From assembly GCA_036941025.1 (NCBI GenBank), contig JAYMNP010000001.1:3582501-3635000 (forward strand): a stretch of DNA of 52,500 bases. Reading direction: 5' to 3'. This stretch comes from Lachnospiraceae bacterium JLR.KK002. Lineage in GTDB: Bacteria; Bacillota; Clostridia; Lachnospirales; Lachnospiraceae. Both the position numbers and the translations under genes were made by a program. Positions 45,012 to 52,500 of the stretch are shown piece by piece. The notes beneath the pieces are model-generated. The model made no database searches and was not told where the DNA came from. It saw only the letters and a program-made list of their open reading frames with translations. The stretch's first letter is position 1. Each line of letters begins with the position of its first letter.

Positions 45012-46769
45012 TTATTTTTTTATTATTTTTACTTTTTTACCCTGTCCCTTTCCTTTTAACAGTTTTTTATATGCGTTCCATTTTTTTGCCGGAACTTTTA
45101 TCTGTGCTTTTGCGTTGATTCCTTTCAATGCATTTTTTCCTACGATTTTCAGTTTTGTGGATTGTATCTGAATATTGCTCAGTTTTCCGCATTTTCTAAA
45201 TGCGTTGTCGCCAATCTTTGTTACCCCGGTTCCTATTATAACTTTAGAAAGTTTAGAACAGTTTTCAAATGCTGCGTTTTCAATAGTTTTTACATTTGAA
45301 CCAATTTTTACTTCCTTTATCCTGGTTTTTCGCAACGCTTTGCTGGAGATAGAAGTAATTTTGAAAGTTTTGCCTTTGATTTTTACTGTTTTTGGAATGG
45401 TAACTTTTGTTGTCTTATTGTTTTTCAGGCCTGCAAAGGCTGCTTCTGAGGTATTGGTAATTTTATATTTATATGGGCCAATGGTAAAAATCTTTCCTTT
45501 TAATCCTGGCTCTTTCATAAGAAGAAAGCTGACGTGGCGTTCGGTAACTCCGTCCGTTATGTCGCAGGAATATGTTAATTTTCCTGCGGCAAGGTCTGCA
45601 GCAGTTACGGGATAACTGTCTGTGGTGGCTCCCGCTATTGTCTCCCATTTGTCAGTACCGCGTACATGCCATTGATAATGATAGGTTCCAAGTCCTCCTC
45701 TGGCTGCCACATGCAGAATGATGCCTTCTTCATACGATACAGGTATTTCATAACCCATATCAGTTTTGTAATAAGTCTCTCCGTTGCCGACTTCCAGACC
45801 TGTGTCTACAGAGATTTCAAAGGTTACGAATTTGCTGGAAAAACTGTCTGATACTATACACTGATACTGTCTGCCATCTTCCAGAGCTGTTTTTCCGGTT
45901 ATGGTATAACTGTTCCCAGCCGCTCCTTCAATCCGGGTGGGAATATTGTTATTTATTTTATACCACTGATAACTGAATACTCCAACTCCGCCGCTGGCAG
46001 TTACATTTAAGGTAGTTTCTTCGTTATATGCTACGGATACGAATCTGTTATTATTGAGACTGGTTTCACTGCCACTGGCGCTGCTGACTTCCAGACCTGT
46101 GTCTATGTTAATCCAAAAATGTATTTCTTTACGGGACGCCTGAGAAGCTCCATCCGACACTTTGCAATTGTAAGAGGCCCTTGTCTCGGCGGCTTCCTTT
46201 CCGGTTATGGTGTAACTGTTCCCCGTGGCTCCTTCAATCCGGGTACCGTTTTGATACCACTGATAATTGAGAATTCCGGTTTTACCATCGCTGGCAGTAA
46301 CGCTCAGAACAGTCTCTCCACTATATGGTACAGACACGTTTCTGGCAGTATTATCACCGGTTCCGCAGGTACTGTTCACTTCCAGCCCGGTGTCTACTTT
46401 AATTGAAAACAGGCAGCTTGCACTTTTGGTTCCATCAGACACAGTGCAAAAATACCTGTCTCCGCCTTCATTTTCAACGGCTTCTTTTCCGGTCAGCGTA
46501 TAGCTGCTCTCTGTGGCTCCTTCTATAACAGTTCCATTCCCTCTGGACCACTTATAGGTCAGCCCTTCTGTTTTCCCGCTGATTTCTACCTGCAGCGTGG
46601 CGCTTCCGTCGTAGGTTATCTCGGTTTCAGCCGGGTTTTTGTTGCTGATCTCCCAGTCGGAGGCAGTGGTATAGTTTGCTATTTCCGCTGCCTGCGCTTT
46701 TACTGCGGGGGATATGCCGGATACTGTCAGAACCACTGCAAGTATAGCTGCCATCCATTTTTTCTTCAT
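45012..46769 (-). CDS. Secreted protein with Ig-like repeats and BspA-type leucine-rich repeats
   Basis: 585 aa. Signal peptide of about 28 residues (MAAILAVVLTVSGISPAVK, ending AQAAE). Four Ig-like repeats of about 85-95 residues follow (residues 30-425), each with an Y-x-W (YKW, YQW) core Trp, YTITGK-type strand and a Cys pair near YxCxVSDG. Residues about 430-570 hold an LRR_5/BspA-like region (IKEVKIGSNVKTIENAAF, ILRK..KCGKLSNIQIQS). No sortase signal. Start follows AAAAAGGAG. Probably a surface or secreted adhesin-like protein; binding partner unknown. Confidence 0.85.
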   Translation of the reverse strand: MKKKWMAAILAVVLTVSGISPAVKAQAAEIANYTTASDWEISNKNPAETEITYDGSATLQVEISGKTEGLTYKWSRGNGTVIEGATESSYTLTGKEAVENEGGDRYFCTVSDGTKSASCLFSIKVDTGLEVNSTCGTGDNTARNVSVPYSGETVLSVTASDGKTGILNYQWYQNGTRIEGATGNSYTITGKEAAETRASYNCKVSDGASQASRKEIHFWINIDTGLEVSSASGSETSLNNNRFVSVAYNEETTLNVTASGGVGVFSYQWYKINNNIPTRIEGAAGNSYTITGKTALEDGRQYQCIVSDSFSSKFVTFEISVDTGLEVGNGETYYKTDMGYEIPVSYEEGIILHVAARGGLGTYHYQWHVRGTDKWETIAGATTDSYPVTAADLAAGKLTYSCDITDGVTERHVSFLLMKEPGLKGKIFTIGPYKYKITNTSEAAFAGLKNNKTTKVTIPKTVKIKGKTFKITSISSKALRKTRIKEVKIGSNVKTIENAAFENCSKLSKVIIGTGVTKIGDNAFRKCGKLSNIQIQSTKLKIVGKNALKGINAKAQIKVPAKKWNAYKKLLKGKGQGKKVKIIKK

Positions 46770-46897
46770 AAATTTTTCTCCTTTTTGTGTTCAGAGCATA
46801 AGGAATCAGGAATAAGGTGCAAGTATATTTCTCACTTACATTTTACCTGCATCAGGAAAGTCTGCAAATAAAACCTGTCGTCTCACACAAAATATCA

Positions 46898-46926
46898 TTG
46901 TAAATAGAATCTGTCTACATTATAAT
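46898..46926 (+). promoter_or_regulatory. Promoter of the structured-RNA / 56-aa ORF transcript
   Basis: TTGTAA (46898), 17-bp spacer, TATAAT (46921). Predicted start about 46933. Confidence 0.75.
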
Positions 46927-46932
46927 AAAATA

Positions 46933-47030
46933 CGTGTATCGCAGATTTTGTCTGCATGGTGTGGTAGTGCAGATACAATTCCCTTACCCATCGCTGCGCC
47001 AACAGTGATGGGTGGTACACCATATACCCT
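46933..47030 (+). ncRNA. Candidate structured RNA (leader or sRNA), unknown class
   Basis: From the predicted start the RNA can form GTATC/GATAC (46936/46972) enclosing the hairpin GCAGA-TTTTG-TCTGC, then ACCCATCGCTG/CAGTGATGGGT (46986/47003), with a long-range match ATGGTGT/ACACCAT (46956/47017). The last one crosses the outer stem, a pseudoknot-like layout. A further hairpin AACAAGAACAGG/CCTG..TTCTTGTT is at 47070-47103. I recognise no known riboswitch class. Confidence 0.45.
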
Positions 47031-47212
47031 TGAATTTTCAACCATATTCTACAATATATTTTGGGGGATAACAAGAACAGGAAAAACCTGACTTTTTCTT
47101 GTTGATGTAAAATTTAATTGCCACAAAAAATCATACTTATGCTAAGATGAAAAGAGAAAAGACGGGAAAGATGGGAATAAATATGATGCAATTGTATGAT
47201 CAGGAGGAAATT

Positions 47213-47383
47213 ATGAGAGTACATGATATGGGAGTTGCAAAGGATGCGGCTATTCGTTCAACAGTTGAGACATATCAGGAATGTGGTATGATATTTTCTG
47301 ATGTGGTGAAAAGAATTGCAGTACGATTTCTGTTATCACAGGAAACAGCGGAAAAAGAAGTGGAAGAATGCTGGAAAGTCTGA
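47213..47383 (+). CDS. Small protein, 56 aa, unknown function
   Basis: ATG 47213 has AGGAGG at ideal distance; upstream ATGs (47147, 47183) lack one. Sequence is helical and acidic/basic mixed: MRVHDMGVAKDAAIRSTV, then YQECGMIFSDVVKRIAVRF and LSQETAEKEVEECWKV. The pattern of regularly spaced hydrophobics resembles the C-terminal tails of some clostridial Rpn/PD-(D/E)XK-type proteins or a stand-alone helical regulator, but I cannot name a family. Preceded by the structured-RNA candidate. Stop is 70 bp before the AI-2E permease start. Confidence 0.55.
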   Translation: MRVHDMGVAKDAAIRSTVETYQECGMIFSDVVKRIAVRFLLSQETAEKEVEECWKV

Positions 47384-47452
47384 TTTACACATTGCTTTCC
47401 TGAAACGGAACATCAGGGTTGCTGTAGAAAATAAGAAAAAGTGAGGAAACCT

Positions 47453-48568
47453 ATGGACTTAAACAAAAATAACATAAAAAAGATTCTGGGCATTATAACA
47501 TTTACTCTGGTATTGCTGGCGCTTCTGCTGAATATGGGAGCTGTGGGCGCCTGGCTGGCATTTATGTGGGGAATCCTGTTTCCCTTTGTACTGGGCGGTG
47601 CCATTGCATTTATTCTGAATCTTCCCATGGCGGCTATTGAGAAAAAATTATTTTCAAAAGCAAAAAATAAGAAAGCAGCCCGGCCCGTCAGCCTGGTGCT
47701 GTCCATTCTCTGTGTATTTGCTGTGATTGCCATTGTAATTGTGGTGGTGATTCCCCAGCTTGGAAAAACCTTTGACAGCATCAGCGAGGGCATGGCCACA
47801 TTTTTGCCGGAGGCCCAGAAATGGCTGGAAGAGCTGTTCAGAGACTGGGATATGGTTGAAACATATATTGAATCTCTGGAATTTGACTGGACAGGCTGGC
47901 TGGAGGCTGTAAAAGATTTTGCCTTAAGCGGTGCGGGAAGCGTGGTTTCCTATACCATGTCGGCCACCATGAAAGTGATTAACGGTGTAATGACATTTTT
48001 CATTGCATTTGTATTCGCTATTTACATTCTCATGCAGAAAGAAACACTGGCAAGACAATGTCTGAAGACAGTCCGGGCATTTTTCCCGGAGCAGGCGGTG
48101 GAAAAAATGTGCCATATCTGTGTGCTGTCCCACAGAACCTTTTCCAGATTTATCACAGGCCAGTGTCTGGAAGCATTGATACTGGGCTCCATGTTCGTGG
48201 TCAGTATGACCATATTCCGACTGCCCTACGCATTGTTGGTGGGCGTGCTGATTGCGTTTACCGCGCTGATTCCCATGGTAGGAGCCTTTATCGGATGCGT
48301 GGTGGGCGCATTCCTGATTCTGATGGTCAATCCCATGCAGGCAGTATTTTTTGTCATCCTGTTCCTGGTGCTGCAGCAGATAGAAGGCAACCTGATTTAT
48401 CCCCATGTGGTGGGAAATTCCGTGGGACTTCCTTCCATATGGGTGCTGTTTGCGGTGACCGTGGGCGGAAAACTTATGGGAATAGTGGGAATGCTGGTAT
48501 TCATTCCCCTCATGTCCGTGCTGTACGCATTGTTCCGGGAATGGGTGAACCAGAGAAGCAAACCGTAG
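47453..48568 (+). CDS. AI-2E-family (YdgK/TqsA-like) permease
   Basis: 371 aa from ATG 47453 (GAGGAAACC upstream; GTG 47441 is possible). Typical layout of the AI-2E transporter family: four N-terminal helices (first: IITFTLVLLALLLN, next: GILFPFVLGGAIAFILN), a large soluble loop (about 95-175), then four helices, with PMVGAFIGCVVGAFLIL and QQIEGNLIYPHVVG, the family's signature near residue 310. Members transport AI-2, Na+/H+ or other solutes, so the substrate cannot be told. Separate from the following gene by a Pho-box region. Confidence 0.88.
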   Translation: MDLNKNNIKKILGIITFTLVLLALLLNMGAVGAWLAFMWGILFPFVLGGAIAFILNLPMAAIEKKLFSKAKNKKAARPVSLVLSILCVFAVIAIVIVVVIPQLGKTFDSISEGMATFLPEAQKWLEELFRDWDMVETYIESLEFDWTGWLEAVKDFALSGAGSVVSYTMSATMKVINGVMTFFIAFVFAIYILMQKETLARQCLKTVRAFFPEQAVEKMCHICVLSHRTFSRFITGQCLEALILGSMFVVSMTIFRLPYALLVGVLIAFTALIPMVGAFIGCVVGAFLILMVNPMQAVFFVILFLVLQQIEGNLIYPHVVGNSVGLPSIWVLFAVTVGGKLMGIVGMLVFIPLMSVLYALFREWVNQRSKP

Positions 48569-48583
48569 ATACGGAGAAATTGT

Positions 48584-48637
48584 TTTACACAGATTTTACA
48601 TGAATTATGTATTCCATTTACAGAAACCGTATAGAAT
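48584..48637 (+). promoter_or_regulatory. Candidate Pho box and promoter of the Na/Pi cotransporter
   Basis: TTTACA at 48584, 48595 and 48617, with TTATGT at 48605/6 filling the third slot, so four repeats at 11-bp spacing. TAGAAT at 48632 is a fair -10. Known: PhoP-type sites in Bacillus are TT(A/T)ACA repeats at 11 bp. The product downstream takes up phosphate and a PhoBR pair lies at 50681. Confidence 0.7.
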
Positions 48638-48681
48638 AATCCCGACGTTAAGACAACAGGACTTACGCAGGAGGATTGGAA

Positions 48682-50454
48682 ATGGATATATTCGGATTTC
48701 TGTCATTGATTGGCGGACTTGCACTGTTTTTGTATGGAATGAATGTAATGGGCGGCGGACTGGAAAAACTTTCCGGCGGGAAACTGGAACGGATTCTGGA
48801 AAATTTAACCTCAAATCCCTTCAAGGCTGTTTTGCTGGGAGCCGGAGTGACGGCGGTGATTCAGTCTTCATCGGCCACCACGGTGATGCTGGTGGGATTT
48901 GTGAATTCCGGCATTATGAAACTGTCCCAGGCAGTGGGGATTATTATGGGAGCCAATATCGGTACCACCATAACTTCCTGGCTGCTGAGCCTGACCGGGA
49001 TTGAGAGCGGCAATTTCTTTATCCGCATGTTGAAACCCTCGTCTTTTTCACCGATTCTGGCATTAATTGGAATTATTTTCATGATGAGCGCCAGAAGCGA
49101 CCGGAAGAAAAATGCTTCTGAAATTCTGCTGGGATTTGCTGTGCTGATGTATGGAATGGAAGCCATGAGCAACGCGGTAAAACCACTGGCAGATGTACCG
49201 GAATTCACCGGAATTCTTACAAAATTCAACAATCCGCTGGCAGGCGTACTGGCGGGAGCATTGCTGACAGCCATTATCCAGAGCTCCTCCGCTTCGGTGG
49301 GAATTCTGCAGGCGCTGTCTGTTACGGGGGCTTTCACCTATGGTTCGGTGATTCCCATTATTATGGGGCAGAATATCGGAACCTGCGTAACAGCCATGAT
49401 TTCTTCCGTGGGTGCCAACAAAGGAGCCAGACGGACCGCATTTGTCCACCTTTATTTTAATGTGATTGGCTCTGTGGTGTTTCTGATACTTTATTTTGCA
49501 CTGAACGGGATTTTTCAGTTTGATTTTGCCGCAGAGACCGTAGGAGCGGCTGGGATAGCAGCCATTCACAGCATTTTTAATATTTTTGCCACACTGGTGC
49601 TGCTGCCCTTCACCAGAGGGCTGGAAAAACTGGCCTACCTTACCATTCCGGCAACGGAGGAAGAACAGATGTCTTCCGACGGGGAAAATGAATTTAAAAT
49701 TCTGGATGTGCGATTCCTGTCCACGCCGGGATTTGCCATTGAACAGTGTACTTCTCTGGTGAAAAAAATGGCGCAAATTGCCGGAAAAGTTATGCCGGAA
49801 GCCATGGGACTGTTTGAAAATTATTCCAGGGAACAGGCAGAATCGGTGAAACGGCAGGAAGATTTGCTGGATAAGTATGAGGATAAGCTGGGCAGCTACC
49901 TGACCCGTTTAAACAGCCAGAACCTGACAGCCAGAGAGGGCCAGAGCGTATCCACCCTGATGCACAGCATCAATGATTTTGAGCGAATCGGGGACCACGC
50001 GCTGAACCTGATGGAGCTGGCCGGAGATATGAAAAAAAGAAAACTGGAATTTTCCGGGAAGGCCAGAATGGAAATGGAAGTATTCGGCGGTGCGGTACAG
50101 GATATTTTAGACCGCTCCATACAGGCCTTTGTGCAGCATGACACCAGCCTGGCCATGACGGTGGAACCCCTGGAGGAAGTCATTGACGATTTGAATAAGG
50201 AAATGAAAAAGCGTCATGTCAAACGTCTTCGGAAAGGGAAATGTACCATTGAACTGGGAATGATTCTGTCGGAAATCGCGGTAAATTATGAGCGGGTGGC
50301 AGACCACTGTTCCAACCTGGCAGTCTATCTGATTCAGATGGAAGACAGTACCGTGGAAGCTCATGACTATGTAAATAATCTGTCGGAGAAAACGAGAGTC
50401 CGGTTTGAACAGATGCAGGAGGCATATCAGGAAAAATACCATTTTTCTTCCTGA
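48682..50454 (+). CDS. Na/Pi cotransporter with C-terminal PhoU-like domain
   Basis: 590 aa from ATG 48682 (GGAGG 7 nt upstream; TTG 48676 less likely). Two inverted membrane repeats each with the Q-S-S-S motif: TAVIQSSSATTVML and TAIIQSSSASVGIL; then GANIGTTITSW and GQNIGTCVTAM. This is the NptA/PhoU-type Na+-dependent phosphate symporter. Residues about 345-580 form a helical PhoU-like domain (MHSINDFERIGDHALNLMEL, then VNYERVADHCSNLAVYL), which regulates uptake. Preceded by a four-repeat Pho box and followed by phoB-like and phoR-like genes 227 bp later. Confidence 0.93.
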   Translation: MDIFGFLSLIGGLALFLYGMNVMGGGLEKLSGGKLERILENLTSNPFKAVLLGAGVTAVIQSSSATTVMLVGFVNSGIMKLSQAVGIIMGANIGTTITSWLLSLTGIESGNFFIRMLKPSSFSPILALIGIIFMMSARSDRKKNASEILLGFAVLMYGMEAMSNAVKPLADVPEFTGILTKFNNPLAGVLAGALLTAIIQSSSASVGILQALSVTGAFTYGSVIPIIMGQNIGTCVTAMISSVGANKGARRTAFVHLYFNVIGSVVFLILYFALNGIFQFDFAAETVGAAGIAAIHSIFNIFATLVLLPFTRGLEKLAYLTIPATEEEQMSSDGENEFKILDVRFLSTPGFAIEQCTSLVKKMAQIAGKVMPEAMGLFENYSREQAESVKRQEDLLDKYEDKLGSYLTRLNSQNLTAREGQSVSTLMHSINDFERIGDHALNLMELAGDMKKRKLEFSGKARMEMEVFGGAVQDILDRSIQAFVQHDTSLAMTVEPLEEVIDDLNKEMKKRHVKRLRKGKCTIELGMILSEIAVNYERVADHCSNLAVYLIQMEDSTVEAHDYVNNLSEKTRVRFEQMQEAYQEKYHFSS

Positions 50455-50474
50455 TATGACAATTCTGGCAGGGG

Positions 50475-50509
50475 GTTCCGTACGGTGATAAACCATGCCG
50501 GACTTTTTT
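50475..50509 (+). terminator. Probable terminator after the Na/Pi gene
   Basis: GTTCCGTACGG / CCATGCCGGAC imperfect stem, followed by TTTTTT. Weak stem. Confidence 0.45.
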
Positions 50510-50640
50510 GTTCTATGGGAAAGACCTTGTCACGCTAAAGCGAGAAAGTGTCTTTCCTGTAGAATAAAAACTAAGATGCGCAGCTCGCGGAGAGGAAATC
50601 TATTGCCAGGAAATCCGCTCACGCGCGGAGAATGCACTGT
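50510..50640. repeat. Composite hairpin repeat, copy H4 plus tail
   Basis: Hairpin 50510-50568 (TTCTATGGGAAAGACCTTGT..CACGCTAAAGCG..TGTCTTTCCTGTAGAA) plus a tail with GATGCGCAGCTCGCGGAGAG and ACGCGCGG. Inverse of 44491-44620 with about 80 percent identity by eye. Between the Na/Pi gene and phoB-like gene. Confidence 0.8.
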
Positions 50641-50680
50641 GCGCATTCTTTTTTAGAAAAACAGTGAAGGAGGAGCAGGA

Positions 50681-51358
50681 GTGCCGTTGATATATGTGGT
50701 GGAAGATGATGAAAATATCCGGGAAATTCAGCGTTATGCCCTGAAAAACAGCGGATTTGACGTAAGAGAGTTTGCGTCCGGAAAAGAATTGCGGGCAGGG
50801 CTGGAGCAGGAGATTCCCGCATTGATCCTTCTGGATATTATGCTGCCGGACCAGGATGGTCTGGACATTCTGACAGGACTGAGGAGACACAGGGACACCG
50901 CGAAAATCCCCATCATTATGGTGACAGCCCGTTCTGCTGAGCTGGATAAGGTAAAGGGCCTGGATTTGGGGGCTGACGATTATATGACCAAACCCTTCGG
51001 TATTATGGAGCTGATTTCCAGGGTGAAGGCGCTGCTGCGCCGTACGGAAAAACTGCCGGAGCCGACGCTGCTGACCAGCGGCTGTATTTCGGTGGATACG
51101 GAGAAGCGCAGCGTTCTGGCAGCAGGAAAACCGTGCGAACTGACATTTAAGGAATTTGAACTGCTGAAAATGCTTCTTATCAATCAGGGAATCGTGCTGT
51201 CCAGGGATAAGATTATGGACCAGGTCTGGGGTTTTGATTACGAGGGAGAGAGCAGGACAGTGGATATGCACATCAAAACCCTGCGCCAGAAACTGGGCGA
51301 GGCCGGCAGCGCCATTAAGACCGTACGCAACGTGGGATATGTGCTGGGAAAAGAATGA
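50681..51358 (+). CDS. phoB: PhoB/OmpR-type response regulator
   Basis: 225 aa from GTG 50681 (AAGGAGG upstream). Receiver with acidic pair EDD at 8-10, phospho-acceptor Asp52 (LLDIMLPDQDG), Thr in MVTARS and Lys in MTKPFG; then the winged-helix DNA-binding domain (LTFKEFELLKMLLINQG, RTVDMHIKTLRQKLGE). It overlaps the following kinase gene by 4 bp (ATGA). Position behind the phosphate transporter supports a PhoP/PhoB function, and the Pho-box repeats at 48584 (and 3127) are natural targets. The symbol is inferred from context. Confidence 0.85.
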   Translation: MPLIYVVEDDENIREIQRYALKNSGFDVREFASGKELRAGLEQEIPALILLDIMLPDQDGLDILTGLRRHRDTAKIPIIMVTARSAELDKVKGLDLGADDYMTKPFGIMELISRVKALLRRTEKLPEPTLLTSGCISVDTEKRSVLAAGKPCELTFKEFELLKMLLINQGIVLSRDKIMDQVWGFDYEGESRTVDMHIKTLRQKLGEAGSAIKTVRNVGYVLGKE

Positions 51359-52500
51359 AAAAGAAAATTAATATGCACTTTATCATGGTATCTTCTCTGG
51401 CAGTGCTGGTGCTGGCGGCAGTTTCCGTGATATTGTTTTATAATATTTTAAAAAATCAGGTATATGATGACATTGAGGCTTATACTCATGTAATACAGCC
51501 ATTTGATCTGGAATTCTGGGAAACAGAAGAAAACAGGAGCCGTCTGGCCCAGGACGGACTGCGGATTACTCTGATTCGGGAGGACGGCAGCGTGTCTTAT
51601 GACAGCAGCGCCAACCAGCAGGAAATGGAAAATCACAGAGACCGGCCGGAAATCGCCGCTGCTCTGGAACAGGGAAAGGGTCGGGCGGTGCGCTGGTCTG
51701 TTACCAGTTCTCTCCATACCCTGTATTATGCAGAACGTCTGGAACAGGGCGATGTGCTGAGAGTGGGAAAAGATTCGGAGAATTTTTTCCGGATTCTGGA
51801 GCATACCTCTGCCCTTGTCATGGTGCTGGCAGTATTGATTGTGATGATTTGCGGGATAATTTCCCATTATCTCACCCGGAATCTGCTGCGCCCCATTGAA
51901 AAACTGGCATCGGATCTGGAGGGAACGGGGCAGGAGGATGTTTACGAGGAAATCAGGCCATTTATTCTTACCATCCGGGAACAGCACCTTAACATGCTCA
52001 ACCATGCCAGAATGCGGCAGGAATTTACGGCAAATGTATCCCATGAGCTGAAAACGCCTCTGACCGCCATTTCCGGTTATGCGGAGCTGATAGAAAACGG
52101 AATGGCTGATGAAAAGGACGCCAGGAGATTTGCCGGGGAGATACACAGCAGTTCCGACCGGCTGCTGTGGCTGATTAACGATATCCTGAAGCTGTCGGAG
52201 CTGGATGACAGGGAGCAGGAATCAGAATTTGAGCAGGTGGATTTATACCGGGCGGCCAGGGACTGTCTGGCCCTGATGGAAGTGCAGGCGGCAAAACAGG
52301 GAATCACCCTGCTTCTCCGGGGAAAATCCTGTATGGTAACGGCAAACCGGAACCTGATGGAGGAACTTCTGTATAATCTCTGCAGCAACGGTGTACGGTA
52401 TAATCAGCGGGGCGGAAAAGTTACGGTTACAGCGGACATGGAAGACGGAAGACCCGTACTGTCTGTAAAAGATACGGGAATCGGAATTCCCAGGGAACAT
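51355..52500 (+). CDS. phoR: PhoR-type sensor histidine kinase, 3' end outside the window
   Basis: 382 codons present, open to the window edge. ATG 51355 overlaps the regulator stop. Membrane helix at residues 10-32, an extracellular stretch of about 110 residues, a second helix (about 147-172), HAMP-like LLRPIEKLASDLEG, H-box FTANVSHELKTPLTAI with His230, an N-box (LLYNLCSNGVRYN) and the G1 box DTGIGIPREH at the very end. The remaining ATPase part lies beyond the window. Partner of the PhoB-like regulator; it probably senses phosphate status via the transporter or its PhoU domain (inference from the family). Confidence 0.9.
   Translation, partial: MKKKINMHFIMVSSLAVLVLAAVSVILFYNILKNQVYDDIEAYTHVIQPFDLEFWETEENRSRLAQDGLRITLIREDGSVSYDSSANQQEMENHRDRPEIAAALEQGKGRAVRWSVTSSLHTLYYAERLEQGDVLRVGKDSENFFRILEHTSALVMVLAVLIVMICGIISHYLTRNLLRPIEKLASDLEGTGQEDVYEEIRPFILTIREQHLNMLNHARMRQEFTANVSHELKTPLTAISGYAELIENGMADEKDARRFAGEIHSSSDRLLWLINDILKLSELDDREQESEFEQVDLYRAARDCLALMEVQAAKQGITLLLRGKSCMVTANRNLMEELLYNLCSNGVRYNQRGGKVTVTADMEDGRPVLSVKDTGIGIPREH

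Overview
The window is bacterial chromosome with the gene content and style of a gut Lachnospiraceae (Clostridia). Pointers are a 23S rRNA end followed by tRNA-Asn, GGAGG-type ribosome binding sites with some GTG starts, a T-box-controlled tyrS, paired WYL regulators, a PocR/MCP-type sensor, a GH112 phosphorylase of the kind used on mucin or milk glycans, BspA-like and InlB-repeat surface proteins, and many short inverted-repeat elements. The genus cannot be fixed from the sequence alone.

Layout. 1-3060: 3' part of a 23S rRNA gene, tRNA-Asn and a terminator; no 5S gene follows the 23S. 3127-5134: phospholipid-type operon (PAP2 phosphatase, VTT membrane protein, phosphatidylserine-synthase-like enzyme) behind four TTTAAG-type repeats at about 11-bp spacing that look like a Pho box. 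5112-9042: two WYL regulators divergent from the RNA ligase rtcB, separated by a 285-bp imperfect palindrome. 9064-9700: a MITE, tRNA-Glu, tRNA-Cys and a hairpin repeat. 9772-15119: AraC regulator, a 42-aa ORF, kinase-like protein, MATE exporter, CAP-domain secreted protein, soluble PocR-MCP sensor. 15302-21219: apparent operon of Fe-S aldo/keto reductase, stand-alone TrpB, pRiA4b-ORF3-like protein and a double-HTH XRE regulator. 21302-26138: AT-richer accessory stretch with a tiny hydrophobic ORF, a perfect 27-bp palindrome, a secreted PPC-like protein whose signal peptide is out of frame with its start codon, an unknown protein, a lipoprotein and an ABC exporter. 26240-29871: AAA-ATPase-like gene remnant, zinc-type macrodomain, GH112 phosphorylase, 32-aa membrane peptide. 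30041-30660: cluster of three MITE-like elements. 30822-43084: giant surface protein broken by an exact 85-bp tandem duplication, followed by two hybrid signalling proteins and a DegV protein. 43169-47383: tyrS with T-box, Ig/LRR secreted protein, a structured-RNA candidate and a small ORF. 47453-52500: AI-2E-family permease, Na/Pi cotransporter with a four-repeat Pho box, PhoB-like regulator and the start of a PhoR-like kinase.

Most striking points. (1) The surface-protein gene is off-frame only because an 85-bp unit (85 = 1 mod 3) is present twice; loss of one copy restores a 1,897-codon gene, which looks like a reversible expression switch. (2) That gene is directly followed, in operon-like spacing, by a membrane signalling protein with Gln in place of the phospho-accepting His but with HPt, receiver and HD-GYP domains, then by an intact hybrid kinase. 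(3) rtcB and the WYL pair share a mirror-image promoter region. (4) Two sets of 11-bp-spaced repeats link phosphate sensing (PhoBR at the right edge) with a phosphate transporter and with the lipid operon at the left edge.
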